Shown here: positions 1 through 7,781 of the stretch, piece by piece
How the letters are laid out: every line of letters begins with the position of its first letter
Position numbering within the stretch: the first letter of the stretch is position 1
Assembly (NCBI GenBank): GCA_902777275.1
Contig: CACYTI010000011.1
Span: 1 to 64,000 of the forward strand
DNA from: an uncultured Ruminococcus sp.
GTDB taxonomy: Bacteria; Bacillota; Clostridia; Oscillospirales; Acutalibacteraceae
Length of the DNA: 64,000 nt
Direction: 5' to 3'
The notes under the pieces: generated by a model
Seen by the model: only the letters and a program-made list of their open reading frames with translations
Database searches by the model: none
What the model was told of the DNA's origin: nothing
Translations under genes and position numbers: made by a program

Positions 1-509
1 CTTGGAACGAATTTCGTGCCGACTACAACACAGACGAGTTCAAAGCGGAGTTCTATGCAGTGATCGACTATTTCCGCGAGAAGAACAGATTTCTCCACAG
101 GCGGAGCGATATGGAGAACTTCTGTTATGAGGTGGGCAATACTTTCGAGTATTCCAACGGCAGGGAGTACGGCGTGAGGATGGATACCGAGCATTACGCC
201 TTCTTGATGCGCCTGAATCCGTATAAAGGCGAGTATAACCTATATTGCTATTGCTACAAAAAAGATTGGTTAGACAGCCATCTGGAGCGCGCAAAGAAGG
301 GTATCCGCTTCATAGATTCCGGTTATAATGACCTGTTCATTCTTCCTGACGGTGGCACCATTCAGATTAGCTATCTGAATGATAAGCCGGAGCAGCGTGT
401 TTGCCGATATATTGACCCGTATCACGTCGAAATCGGCAACAATCTCTATCATATCTGCGAATTTGCGGAGAGAATGGAAAATATCGGGGCTACATACAAG
501 CCCGTATAA
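1..509 (+). CDS. C-terminal part of an integrative-element accessory protein (5' end outside window)
   Basis: The frame is open from base 3 to the stop at 507-509, so the gene starts upstream of the window. The first GTG in view (base 60) is internal: conserved-looking sequence (WNEFRADYNTDEF) precedes it. The visible part is about 168 residues, rich in Tyr, Cys and charged residues, with no signal peptide or membrane segment. From memory it resembles the C-terminal domain of large multi-domain accessory proteins (YodL/LPD-type) carried by clostridial conjugative elements, with the recognisable stretches GEYNLYCYCY, KGIRFI and LYHICEFAE. That match is recalled, not computed. The molecular function is unknown to me. 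Its neighbour is an unknown gene, and noncoding DNA ending in a tRNA fragment follows, which fits the edge of a mobile region. Confidence 0.6.
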   Translation, partial: WNEFRADYNTDEFKAEFYAVIDYFREKNRFLHRRSDMENFCYEVGNTFEYSNGREYGVRMDTEHYAFLMRLNPYKGEYNLYCYCYKKDWLDSHLERAKKGIRFIDSGYNDLFILPDGGTIQISYLNDKPEQRVCRYIDPYHVEIGNNLYHICEFAERMENIGATYKPV

Positions 510-538
510 GAAGTTTGAATCTTCTGTCGGGGAGTTAA

Positions 539-555
539 GTGGACAATTTGTCCAC
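539..555. repeat. Dispersed palindrome, copy 1
   Basis: GTGGACAA-T-TTGTCCAC is a perfect 8-bp inverted repeat around one base. It sits between the truncated gene and the next gene. Near-identical copies occur at 1281-1297 and 21062-21078. Confidence 0.7.
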
Positions 556-593
556 TTGCTCCCGCGACAGAGAAGATGAAAGGAGCATATATA

Positions 594-1265
594 ATGGACA
601 ATAATCATTTTCACCCGATTGCCGGACAGATCTATCAAAATCATAACGGCATAAAGTATTTGTGCTTGGAAAGCGAGGGTTTCAGCAACGACGGTCTGTT
701 CATCAGTGTGTCAAGCGGCTATGTGCTTTTGGCTCATGGCTGCAAGCAGAATGACGATGGCTCAATCGAATGGAATTGCTCGGAAGATAAAGGATTCCAT
801 GATGTGCATAAGTTCTCAGAGCTTTATGGATTTGATTCGACCGGCAAGAGTATCGTTTCGCAAGATGATGATGAACCGTCCACATGGGCAGAGGTCATTA
901 AGATTGAGTTTGAGGGAGTACACGCTGAGTTGGAGAGCTTGGTGTACTATGATACGAAACAAAGATGTTTCAATGAAAATATTAACCCAACAACTTACGA
1001 CCAACTTATGGAATCTGCGGAAATGAATGCGCTTGAGCAATACACTGAGGACGAAAGATTTCCTGAATGGAATGATGAAGCAGAGTATTTGTTTCGGACA
1101 GAGTACATCAACAAAATCAAGCCACTGGCAGAGGAGTGGGAAGCGGGTATAATGTACCACGCAAAACTCGTTGACGCACATGATAAAGGAAGTCACGCAT
1201 TTGGTGATGAAACCGCTACGGAATATTACACAGACTATTTCAACAGATTTTGGGGCAGAGAATAG
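594..1265 (+). CDS. Hypothetical acidic protein of the accessory region
   Basis: A 223-residue protein I do not recognise. An upstream in-frame ATG exists at 576, but AAAGGAG at 579-585 lies 8 nt before the ATG at 594, so 594 is the better start. The protein is soluble-looking and strongly acidic, with runs of Asp/Glu around DDDEPSTW and EDERFPEWNDEAEY, and has no membrane segment or known catalytic motif. It ends in FNRFWGRE. It is bracketed by two copies of the same 17-nt palindrome, one upstream and one just after the stop. Context suggests cargo of an integrative element. No function is assigned. Confidence 0.6.
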   Translation: MDNNHFHPIAGQIYQNHNGIKYLCLESEGFSNDGLFISVSSGYVLLAHGCKQNDDGSIEWNCSEDKGFHDVHKFSELYGFDSTGKSIVSQDDDEPSTWAEVIKIEFEGVHAELESLVYYDTKQRCFNENINPTTYDQLMESAEMNALEQYTEDERFPEWNDEAEYLFRTEYINKIKPLAEEWEAGIMYHAKLVDAHDKGSHAFGDETATEYYTDYFNRFWGRE

Positions 1266-1280
1266 TCGCAAAAAGGGACA

Positions 1281-1297
1281 GTGGACAATTTGTCCAC
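1281..1297. repeat. Dispersed palindrome, copy 2
   Basis: Same GTGGACAA-T-TTGTCCAC as at 539-555, extended outward by AGGGA/TCCCT arms (about 1274-1304). It lies 15 bp after the upstream stop codon and may act as a transcription end, although no T-run follows. Confidence 0.6.
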
Positions 1298-1330
1298 CAT
1301 CCCTGCGTAATTCTTTCTTCTGTTGGTTTT

Positions 1331-1826
1331 TGTAATCGGATTGTAATCTGATTCGACAAAATTCGATTGACAATTATCGGCAACTGCTATATAATCTAAT
1401 TTGGTATGGTTTATAAAAGAAAAGACAGCCGTCGTCTACCAAACAAAGCTGTCATTTCACGTTATTAAACTGTGCCATAAAACTGAATAGGATCACTGTA
1501 TCTGGTACTCAACCGTCAAATAAGAGTTACGCGATGACCTCTGACTTTTAAGCCAGTCCTGTTACCAGCAGGAAAGCGACCAACACACAGTTGTTGTACG
1601 GAGTAAGAGCCTGATCCACTCTGCAAGATGGGAAATCTGTGTGAATTTCCGTTCTTGTTTAGTAACTACATCGGCAACTCACTCTCATGTTGGGAAACAT
1701 CAAGAGGATAGTGCGTGTAACACCGTTTACATGACGTTGTTGAATGGGGTAAAGATACGACCAACCCATAATCCAATAAAAATTGGATAGGCTAAAGCAG
1801 TTATTGAGCCAATGAACTGCTTTAAC
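1331..1826. other. Hairpin-rich noncoding region, candidate structured RNA
   Basis: No plausible gene covers these 500 bases, but the DNA is dense in short perfect inverted repeats: a near-perfect AATC-rich stem at 1337-1356; GACAGC/GCTGTC overlapping TTTGGTA/TACCAAA near 1408-1455 (pseudoknot-like); GGAAAT/ATTTCC at 1631-1650; a nested stem at 1680-1713 with apical ATGTT-GGGA-AACAT (GNRA loop when read on the plus strand); ATCCAAT-AAAA-ATTGGAT at 1771-1788; and a 9-bp stem at 1794-1823. It runs into a tRNA fragment. Size and tRNA proximity recall large ornate RNAs such as GOLLD or ROOL, but I cannot match it to any family. Confidence 0.3.
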
Positions 1827-1834
1827 CTTTCCTT

Positions 1835-1879
1835 TGGCGCGCCGGAAGAGACTCGAACTCCCGACCTTCTGATTCGTAG
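1835..1879 (-). pseudogene. 3' half of a tRNA-Arg(ACG) gene, possible attachment-site scar
   Basis: Read on the minus strand this is the 3' portion of a tRNA: anticodon loop CTACGAA, 3' anticodon stem TCAGA, variable AGGTC, T-arm around GTTCGAGT, acceptor 3' strand CCGGCGC, then G and CCA. The 5' half (acceptor 5' strand, D-arm and 5' anticodon stem) is absent; the sequence diverges exactly at the anticodon loop. Such a 3' tRNA piece is the usual core of an att repeat left by tyrosine-recombinase elements. The geometry is odd and is discussed in the findings. Confidence 0.75.
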
Positions 1880-1986
1880 CATATGCGGCTGAAATCTAAC
1901 CGCAAGATATATATTACCATACTTTTTTAAAAAAATCAAGTCTTTTTCCAATATTTTTCTTATCAGCGCTCAAAAAGCTCAAAATG

Positions 1987-2018
1987 CAAAAACAAGGGCA
2001 GCCGCGCGGACTGCCCTT
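1987..2018 (-). terminator. Terminator of msmX
   Basis: AAGGGCAG (1994-2001) pairs with CTGCCCTT (2011-2018); on the minus strand it is followed by a T-rich tract. It lies about 20 bp past the msmX stop. Confidence 0.8.
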
Positions 2019-2037
2019 TAATGTAAGTATAACTATA

Positions 2038-3147
2038 TCAGTTTGTGATAACCTGCTCGGTGTCTTTATCAAAGATGTGGAGCTTTTCAAGACTGAAGCA
2101 AACCTTGATCTTGTCGCCGACCTTGGACTTGGAGGTAGGCTCAACTCTTGCGGTGATGGGCTGACCTGCGATGTTGACATACAGGTAAATCTCAGCACCC
2201 ATAAGCTCGGTAACGTCAACGTTGGCGTCGAACTGCATAATAGCCTTATCAAGCTCTTCCTTCTCATCGTGAACGTGCTCGGGACGGATACCGAAGATAA
2301 CTTCCTTGCCTACATACTGATCGAGCTTGCCGCCGGCGCACTTATCAGCGGGAATCGGAACCTCATACTTGTCAAAGTTGAGGGTGTAGTTGCCGCCCTT
2401 CTTGGCGATAATAGCGTCGATGAAGTTCATCTGAGGAGATCCGATGAAGCCCGCAACGAACATATTGCAGGGGCAGTCATACAGGTTCTGAGGAGTATCG
2501 ACCTGCTGAACAACGCCGTCCTTCATAACGACGATTCTGGTACCCAAAGTCATAGCCTCTGTCTGGTCATGGGTAACGTAAATGAAGGTTGTGCCGAGTC
2601 TCTGATAGAGCTTGGAAATCTCGGTACGCATCTGGGCGCGGAGCTTGGCGTCCAGGTTGGAGAGCGGCTCGTCCAAAAGGAATACCTTAGGATCACGAAC
2701 GATAGCACGACCCATGGCAACACGCTGTCTCTGACCACCGGAAAGAGCCTTCGGCTTTCTTTCGAGGAACTGTTCAATGCCGAGGATCCTTGCTGCCTCT
2801 TCAACTCTTCTCTTGATCTCTTCCTTGGGAGTCTTTCTCAGCTTAAGACCGAAAGCCATGTTATCGTAAACAGTCATGTGGGGATAAAGAGCATAGTTCT
2901 GGAATACCATCGCGATATCTCTGTCCTTGGGCGCAACGTCGTTAACGAGTGTGCCGCCGATGTAAAGCTCGCCCTTGGAAATGTCTTCAAGACCTGCGAT
3001 CATTCTCAGTGTGGTGGACTTACCGCAGCCGGAAGGACCTACAAAGATGATGAACTCTTTGTCCGCGATTTCAAGGTTGAAATCCTTAACGGCGGTTACA
3101 TTGCCGTCATAAATTTTGTAAATGTTTCTTAATGATAAGCTTGCCAT
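2038..3147 (-). CDS. msmX: Sugar ABC transporter ATP-binding protein, MsmX/UgpC family
   Basis: A 369-residue ATPase that energises carbohydrate ABC importers at the cytoplasmic face. Visible motifs are Walker A GPSGCGKST at 37-45, Q-loop near 83, signature LSGGQ at 135-139, Walker B FLLDEP at 156-161, H-loop THD, then a C-terminal MalK-like regulatory (TOBE) region with GIRPEHV. GGAGG lies 8-9 nt before the ATG. It stands alone with its own terminator and no adjacent permease or binding-protein genes. In Firmicutes this family typically serves several dispersed sugar importers, so a shared role is inferred here too. Alternative names are ugpC and malK; the exact substrate cannot be read from sequence. 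Confidence 0.92.
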   Translation of the reverse strand: MASLSLRNIYKIYDGNVTAVKDFNLEIADKEFIIFVGPSGCGKSTTLRMIAGLEDISKGELYIGGTLVNDVAPKDRDIAMVFQNYALYPHMTVYDNMAFGLKLRKTPKEEIKRRVEEAARILGIEQFLERKPKALSGGQRQRVAMGRAIVRDPKVFLLDEPLSNLDAKLRAQMRTEISKLYQRLGTTFIYVTHDQTEAMTLGTRIVVMKDGVVQQVDTPQNLYDCPCNMFVAGFIGSPQMNFIDAIIAKKGGNYTLNFDKYEVPIPADKCAGGKLDQYVGKEVIFGIRPEHVHDEKEELDKAIMQFDANVDVTELMGAEIYLYVNIAGQPITARVEPTSKSKVGDKIKVCFSLEKLHIFDKDTEQVITN

Positions 3148-3291
3148 TTAAATACCTCCGTTTTTTGTAATAGCTTTATTACATATTAATAATATAGCAC
3201 TTTTTGCCGACTATTACTATACCGATTTTCACTAAATATTTACCCTGTATTTTATTAAAAATTATTATAAGGTAAAATTTCGAGGCTCATT

Positions 3292-4011
3292 TTAGTGTAT
3301 ATTGCCCATAAAAACTTGCTGAATTTCCAAATTTGTCAAATATTTACAACTTCCTATGGGCATTTTGCCATCCAAATACAAATTTCCTATTGAAATTCGT
3401 TTAAGGTGCACAACTTTTCGTCCGCAAACGGCAAACATCTTCTTCACCTGGTGGAATTTTCCCTCGCATATGGTCACAATACCGACCGTTTTGCCCGTTT
3501 CGGGCACCGTTTCAAGCTTAGCGGGCATACATTTTACCCCGTCGGCAAAGACAATGCCCTCTTTAAAACTTCGGATCATGTCCTCTGTGATCTCTCCGTC
3601 AAGCTCCGCCTCATATCGTTTTTCAACGTGCTTTTTGGGTGAGAGCATTTTGTGGGCAAGGTCGCCGTCGTTTGTGATTATCAGCAAGCCCTCGGTATCC
3701 TTGTCCAGCCTGCCTGCGGGGAACAGCCCCTCGCGCCGCAGATCCGGCGGAAGAATGTCAATGACGGTCTTGTCACGCCTGTCCTCCGTTGCCGACACAA
3801 CGCCTTGAGGCTTGTTCATCATTATGTAAACATATTTTTCACCGACAGCCTGTCCGTTCACAAGCACAGTTGATTGCTCGGGATCGACCTTTGCGTCGGG
3901 CTTTTTGCAAACGGCGCCATCTACAGTGACAGCGCCGCTCTTAATAAGCTTTTGCGCCTCTTTGCGGCTTTCGGTTCCGCGCGAGGCGATATATTTGTCA
4001 AGTCGTTCCAT
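3292..4011 (-). CDS. RsuA/RluB-family pseudouridine synthase
   Basis: A 239-residue enzyme that isomerises a uridine in rRNA. An N-terminal S4 RNA-binding domain (1-60, MERLDKYIASRG) precedes the synthase domain, with the family motif GRLDKDTEGLL at 100-110 whose Asp103 is the expected catalytic residue, and the conserved KRYEAEL and EGKFHQVKKM segments. Length fits small RsuA-type proteins (target U516 of 16S rRNA) better than RluB, but the exact target site cannot be settled from sequence. The stop lies 16 bp from the next minus-strand gene's start side, and the DUF4830-like gene upstream probably shares its transcript. Confidence 0.88.
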   Translation of the reverse strand: MERLDKYIASRGTESRKEAQKLIKSGAVTVDGAVCKKPDAKVDPEQSTVLVNGQAVGEKYVYIMMNKPQGVVSATEDRRDKTVIDILPPDLRREGLFPAGRLDKDTEGLLIITNDGDLAHKMLSPKKHVEKRYEAELDGEITEDMIRSFKEGIVFADGVKCMPAKLETVPETGKTVGIVTICEGKFHQVKKMFAVCGRKVVHLKRISIGNLYLDGKMPIGSCKYLTNLEIQQVFMGNIH

Positions 4012-4026
4012 ACTTATTTCTAATCA

Positions 4027-4506
4027 TCAAATCAGCGGCAGCATCTCACCGCCGTATTCTCCGTTTGTTCTGTGTCCGCCGATAACGCGCCCGTCAGCTA
4101 CAAGAATTACGGCGTAGCCATCTCCGTCGGGCTTTAGCGTAAACGTTAGCTGGCTCGCACGCTTTCCCTTGTACGGGTCAAGATCCATGCCGGCGTGCTT
4201 TTGAAGCTCGTTGTATCTGCAGTAAAACTCATCGAATTCATATGGCACCGTGACCTCGGCTTTCCGAACAGGTTCAGGCTCGGCGTCAAGCCCTATCTGC
4301 GCGAAAAAACCGCTGCAGCCGCCGTCGTTTATCACCGGTGAATACTCTGTACCGTCTGCGCTTATCAGCATTTGAGACGGCTTGGAGCGGCTGCGGACAG
4401 CCGCTAACGCCGTAACGATAACCACTAAAATAATTGCGGCGGCAATTATCGGCCTTTTTGAAATTTTGGGCTTTTTAAGCGAAAAATGAACCGAGAACAT
4501 AAACAC
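4027..4506 (-). CDS. Membrane-anchored DUF4830-like protein
   Basis: A 159-residue protein with one N-terminal transmembrane helix (about 19-37, IIAAAIILVVIVTALAAV) after a basic cytoplasmic tail, then an extracellular domain. The segment EVTVPYEFDEFYCRYNELQKH followed by GMDLDPYKGKRASQLTF is, from memory, typical of DUF4830 in Clostridia. It ends with a short glycine-rich strand region (GRVIGGHRTNGEYGG). No catalytic motif is seen and the function is unknown. It sits between a pseudouridine synthase and the thioesterase-HAD fusion, all on the minus strand with short gaps, so cotranscription is likely. Confidence 0.7.
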   Translation of the reverse strand: MFMFSVHFSLKKPKISKRPIIAAAIILVVIVTALAAVRSRSKPSQMLISADGTEYSPVINDGGCSGFFAQIGLDAEPEPVRKAEVTVPYEFDEFYCRYNELQKHAGMDLDPYKGKRASQLTFTLKPDGDGYAVILVADGRVIGGHRTNGEYGGEMLPLI

Positions 4507-4541
4507 ATCACCGGTTCATTTATATTCCGTTTACCGCCCGT

Positions 4542-5570
4542 TTATGTCAAAAGCGATTCCACGTCGGCAGGCGTTTTTGCAAACACCGTTGCGCCCTCTT
4601 TGCGCATGGCTTCCACATCGCCGTAGCCGTATTCAACGCCGATAAAATCCACTCCGCATTCGGCGGCTCCGCGGGCGTCATAGTATGTGTCGCCTATCAT
4701 GGCAACACTCGCCTTGTCCCTGTCAAATTTTCCGCCGAGAGTTTCCACTGCATACGGGATCAGGTCGCGCTTGTCCTTGCGGGTGCCGTCGATAGTAGAA
4801 CCGCAGACCGCGTCAAAATAGTCATACAGTCCGAGAATTTCCGTTATTTCCTTAGCGAAGGGCTCATATTTTGAGGTGCAGACTGCTATCTTTATTCCCT
4901 TTTCGCGCAGAGCCCCCAACAGCTCTGCAATGCCGTCATAAGCGTAGTTCAGCTCTTTGCCGCGCTTGTTGTAGTAGCTGCGGTAAAGATGCGCGCCGAT
5001 CTCTGCCCGATCGTCGTCGAGTCCTACAAGATTTTTAAACGTATCAATGAGCGGTGGTCCGATGTAGCGTGTATAATCGTCCAAATCGGGCATAGGAGCG
5101 CCGAGCCGTTTTATGGCGTACTCAAGCGAGGCGCGGATTCCTTCGGCGCTTTTGCTGATGGTCCCGTCCAGATCGAACAGCACATACGTATATCGGTTAA
5201 ACTTTTTGTTAGCCTTCTCAAAGAACTTTTCCGCGTTTACGCACACGCGCGTGTGCGTGCCGTGCGCGATCTCTCCGCAGCGGTCGGAGGCGCTCACATC
5301 AAAGTAAAACATTCTTCCGTCGCGGCGGGTCAGACGCGCCGTGGCTGTTATCTCCGCGCCCTGCGGCGTGGGGCTTGTGTGCTCAATGGAAATTGCTGTT
5401 CCGACAGTTGTAAGCTCCGAACTGTCTAAAATGTCAGAGGCAAGCGACATCGCGGCATTTTCCATAAGCGCGGCAACGGCGGGCGTCGCCAGCACATCAA
5501 GGCTGCCGCTTCCCATCGAACTTGCGAGATTTTCTTCCTCAACCCTCAAAAAGACGGTTTTTTCTGTCAT
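4542..5570 (-). CDS. Hotdog thioesterase-like domain fused to HAD phosphatase
   Basis: A 342-residue two-domain protein. Residues 1-120 look like a fluoroacetyl-CoA-thioesterase-type hotdog fold (TPAVAALMENAAM helix, GTAISIEHTSPTPQG, then the HGTHTRVCVN strand). Residues 128-342 form a HAD hydrolase of the phosphoglycolate-phosphatase type: DLDGTISKS nucleophile motif, VCTSKYEP motif II, and MIGDTYYDARGA motif IV. An ATG 30 nt upstream (5600) is in frame, but AAAGGTGA sits just before the ATG at 5570, so I use 5570. The two halves are usually separate proteins, and the substrate is unknown. A frameshift-free fusion is clear because both domains read in one frame. Confidence 0.8.
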   Translation of the reverse strand: MTEKTVFLRVEEENLASSMGSGSLDVLATPAVAALMENAAMSLASDILDSSELTTVGTAISIEHTSPTPQGAEITATARLTRRDGRMFYFDVSASDRCGEIAHGTHTRVCVNAEKFFEKANKKFNRYTYVLFDLDGTISKSAEGIRASLEYAIKRLGAPMPDLDDYTRYIGPPLIDTFKNLVGLDDDRAEIGAHLYRSYYNKRGKELNYAYDGIAELLGALREKGIKIAVCTSKYEPFAKEITEILGLYDYFDAVCGSTIDGTRKDKRDLIPYAVETLGGKFDRDKASVAMIGDTYYDARGAAECGVDFIGVEYGYGDVEAMRKEGATVFAKTPADVESLLT

Positions 5571-5585
5571 AAAATCACCTTTTTC

Positions 5586-5614
5586 TTGTAATTCCATCAT
5601 TTTTATGATACTAT
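5586..5614 (+). promoter_or_regulatory. Promoter of ychF
   Basis: TTGTAA (5586-5591), 17-bp spacer, TACTAT (5609-5614). AAAGGAG follows about 40 bp later, before the ychF ATG. Confidence 0.6.
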
Positions 5615-5666
5615 ATTATAGTGAATTTCGCAAGCATTTTATATTGTTATAAAGGAGTAAATAATT

Positions 5667-6761
5667 ATGAAATTGGGTATTGTGGGACTTCCGAATGTCG
5701 GAAAAAGCACCCTGTTCAATGCTATAACCAACGCCGGTGCGCAGAGCGCCAACTATCCCTTCTGCACCATCGAGCCGAATGTCGGTGTGGTCGCGGTTCC
5801 CGACAAGCGTCTTGACGTTTTGGCGGAGATGTACGACCCCGACAAATACACGCCTGCCTCGATCGAATTTGTGGACATAGCGGGGCTTGTAAAGGGCGCT
5901 TCAAAGGGCGAGGGTCTGGGAAACAAATTCCTTTCAAATATCCGCGAATGCGACGCCGTTGTTCACGTGGTGCGCTGCTTTGAGAACGATGACATCATTC
6001 ACGTTGAGGGCAGCATAGACCCTGCCCGCGACATCGAAACAATAAATCTTGAGCTTATCCTCTCGGATATCGAAATGCTTGAACGCCGCATTGATAAAAC
6101 CAAAAAAATGCTTAAGGGCGACAAAAAATACAAGCGTGACATCGACTTTTATACCCGTGTGCTCCGAACGCTCGAACAGGGCAAGCCTGCAAGAAGCGTT
6201 GAGTGCGACGAGGAGGAGCAGGCGCTTTTAAGTGAAGTCGCACTGTTGACGAACAAGCCGGTTATTTACGCCGCTAACATGAGTGATTCTGATTTCTCGG
6301 ATGGGCTTGAAAACAACGAGGGCTACAAAAAAGTTTGCGAGATAGCCAAATCCGAGTGTTCGGGCGTGCTGCCCATCTGCGCTCAGATCGAGGAAGAGAT
6401 CGTCGAAATGGACGCTGAGGAAAAGGAAATGTTCCTCTCGGACATGGGGCTTGAGGAAAGCGGACTCGACCGTCTTATCAAGGAGTGCTATTCACTTTTA
6501 GGGCTTATCTCGTTCCTGACAGCTGGCAAGCAGGAGGTTCGCGCGTGGACTATCAAGAAGGGAACAAAAGCGCCTCAGGCTGCGGGCAAAATTCACTCCG
6601 ACTTTGAGCGCGGCTTCATTCGCGCCGAGGTCATCGCCTATGACGATCTTATCGAATGCGGAAGCATGGCGGCGGCAAAGGAAAAGGGTCTTGTGCGAAG
6701 CGAGGGCAAGGAATACGTTATGAAGGACGGCGACGTTGTGCTGTTCCGCTTTAATGTTTGA
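5667..6761 (+). CDS. ychF: Ribosome-associated OBG-type ATPase YchF
   Basis: A 364-residue P-loop protein of the TRAFAC class that binds ribosomes and prefers ATP. The G1 motif GLPNVGKST is at 7-15, G3 is DIAGLVKGASKGEGLGN, and the atypical base-recognition motif NMSD (in place of NKxD) marks YchF/OLA1 rather than true GTPases. A helical insertion follows, and a C-terminal TGS domain ends in GDVVLFRFNV, the usual terminus. Length is normal. The AAAGGAG ribosome site and ATG start are clear. It has its own promoter and terminator, so it is monocistronic. Confidence 0.95.
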   Translation: MKLGIVGLPNVGKSTLFNAITNAGAQSANYPFCTIEPNVGVVAVPDKRLDVLAEMYDPDKYTPASIEFVDIAGLVKGASKGEGLGNKFLSNIRECDAVVHVVRCFENDDIIHVEGSIDPARDIETINLELILSDIEMLERRIDKTKKMLKGDKKYKRDIDFYTRVLRTLEQGKPARSVECDEEEQALLSEVALLTNKPVIYAANMSDSDFSDGLENNEGYKKVCEIAKSECSGVLPICAQIEEEIVEMDAEEKEMFLSDMGLEESGLDRLIKECYSLLGLISFLTAGKQEVRAWTIKKGTKAPQAAGKIHSDFERGFIRAEVIAYDDLIECGSMAAAKEKGLVRSEGKEYVMKDGDVVLFRFNV

Positions 6762-6836
6762 TAACGGCAGAAAATTTGAGGTGTGCGGCTTCAATCTTAA
6801 ATTCATTACACTTTATGTTTTAATGATAATCAGTAT

Positions 6837-6869
6837 AAAACGGATGTCGATTCAGGCGTCCGTTTTTTC
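6837..6869 (+). terminator. Terminator of ychF
   Basis: AAAACGGA (6837-6844) pairs with TCCGTTTT (6859-6866), and the T-run continues from the stem. Confidence 0.75.
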
Positions 6870-6960
6870 TGTTGCATATTTTTTTGCTTTATGGGGGAAT
6901 TGCTCTATCCGCTCGGAAGAGAATAAATAAAAAAGGTTGATAAAACTGTTCAATTTTTCA

Positions 6961-6989
6961 TTGACATAAAACAATTTATATGATATAAA
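6961..6989 (+). promoter_or_regulatory. Promoter P1 of the zinc-ribbon/PH genes
   Basis: TTGACA (6961-6966), exactly 17 bp, TATAAA (6984-6989). It lies about 190 bp before the ATG at 7183, in the 420-bp gap after ychF, which otherwise holds only the ychF terminator and promoter P2. Confidence 0.75.
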
Positions 6990-7086
6990 TAGTTTTATAA
7001 ATAAAAGAAGAATAAAATATAAACATTATTAAGTTTATGTATAACTTCCCGGTATTGATTTGCGGTTAAAAGAGCAACAGTCAGGC

Positions 7087-7115
7087 TTGACCTTACGCTT
7101 TTCAAGGTTTATAAT
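7087..7115 (+). promoter_or_regulatory. Promoter P2 of the zinc-ribbon/PH genes
   Basis: TTGACC (7087-7092), 17 bp, TATAAT (7110-7115). A small hairpin CAAGCC/GGGCTTG lies between it and the ribosome site. Together with P1 it gives the pair a tandem promoter. Confidence 0.7.
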
Positions 7116-7182
7116 ATTTTTATCGGGATAAAAAAATATAACAATTGTCAAGCCGGTTCCGGGCTTGCAGAAGGGAGCAATT

Positions 7183-7767
7183 ATGAAAAGAGATCTTGTG
7201 TATTATTACGACCGTCCTCTAAACGCGGTTTTCAGCGCTTTTGTTCAGGCGGCTAACCAGCAGTTCGGCAAGAACTGTAAAATCGACCAGGGCAAGACGA
7301 TCAGCTTTGCCCTGAACTACTCATTTAAATACAACATGAACGGAGGCATGGTTACAGCGCATTTCATGCCGTACGCGGATGGTGTGGCGGTCAATTTGAG
7401 ATATACGATAGTTCAGGCTTTCGGCGCACGCTACAAGGCTCACGCGGCAGACCTAACGGGCTATGTCAACAATCTTCTACAGGCGGCAGGCAAGCTGATC
7501 GAGCTTGATATCAAGTTATTTTTGAAGTATGAGGCGGAAACCCCGTCTGTTGGTCCGATCCTTGTGCAGTCACAGCAAACGCCGTATGTGCCGCCCGAGG
7601 CTTCGGGTATATCCTGCCCCAGATGCAGCGCACTCAATGAAAAAGGAGCGAGGTTCTGCGTAGGCTGCGGATTCAGACTTTTGCAGGATCCCGTTTGCAA
7701 AAACTGCGGAGCCACGCTCAGTCCGACAGGCAACTTTTGTCCGGTTTGCGGCACGAAGAAAAGCTGA
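7183..7767 (+). CDS. Double zinc-ribbon protein of unknown function
   Basis: A 194-residue cytoplasmic protein. The first 130 residues form an alpha/beta domain without a family I know (RDLVYYYDRPLNAVFSAF, then a strand-rich middle). Two C-terminal zinc ribbons follow: CPRC...CVGC and CKNC...CPVC, each a pair of CxxC knuckles. AAGGGAG precedes the ATG at 7183; an in-frame TTG at 7165 overlaps the ribosome site and is rejected. It has two good promoters and is followed 14 bp later by the PH-domain gene, so the two are probably cotranscribed. Such ribbons often act as protein-protein or nucleic-acid adaptors; no enzymatic role is implied. Confidence 0.75.
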   Translation: MKRDLVYYYDRPLNAVFSAFVQAANQQFGKNCKIDQGKTISFALNYSFKYNMNGGMVTAHFMPYADGVAVNLRYTIVQAFGARYKAHAADLTGYVNNLLQAAGKLIELDIKLFLKYEAETPSVGPILVQSQQTPYVPPEASGISCPRCSALNEKGARFCVGCGFRLLQDPVCKNCGATLSPTGNFCPVCGTKKS

Positions 7768-7781
7768 ACGGAGGAAGACGC

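Noticed and set aside
1-1882. End of an integrative element with attL/attR assigned
   Set aside because: No integrase, relaxase or second att copy is in view, and the tRNA fragment orientation does not fit a simple insertion on the left.
1727-1951. 74-codon minus-strand frame
   Set aside because: It includes the translation of the tRNA-Arg 3' half (the familiar IRRSGVRVSSGAP peptide), so it is noncoding.
1984-3132. 382-codon open frame on the plus strand
   Set aside because: It is antisense to msmX, has no ribosome site and no coherent domain, and msmX has a complete set of family motifs.
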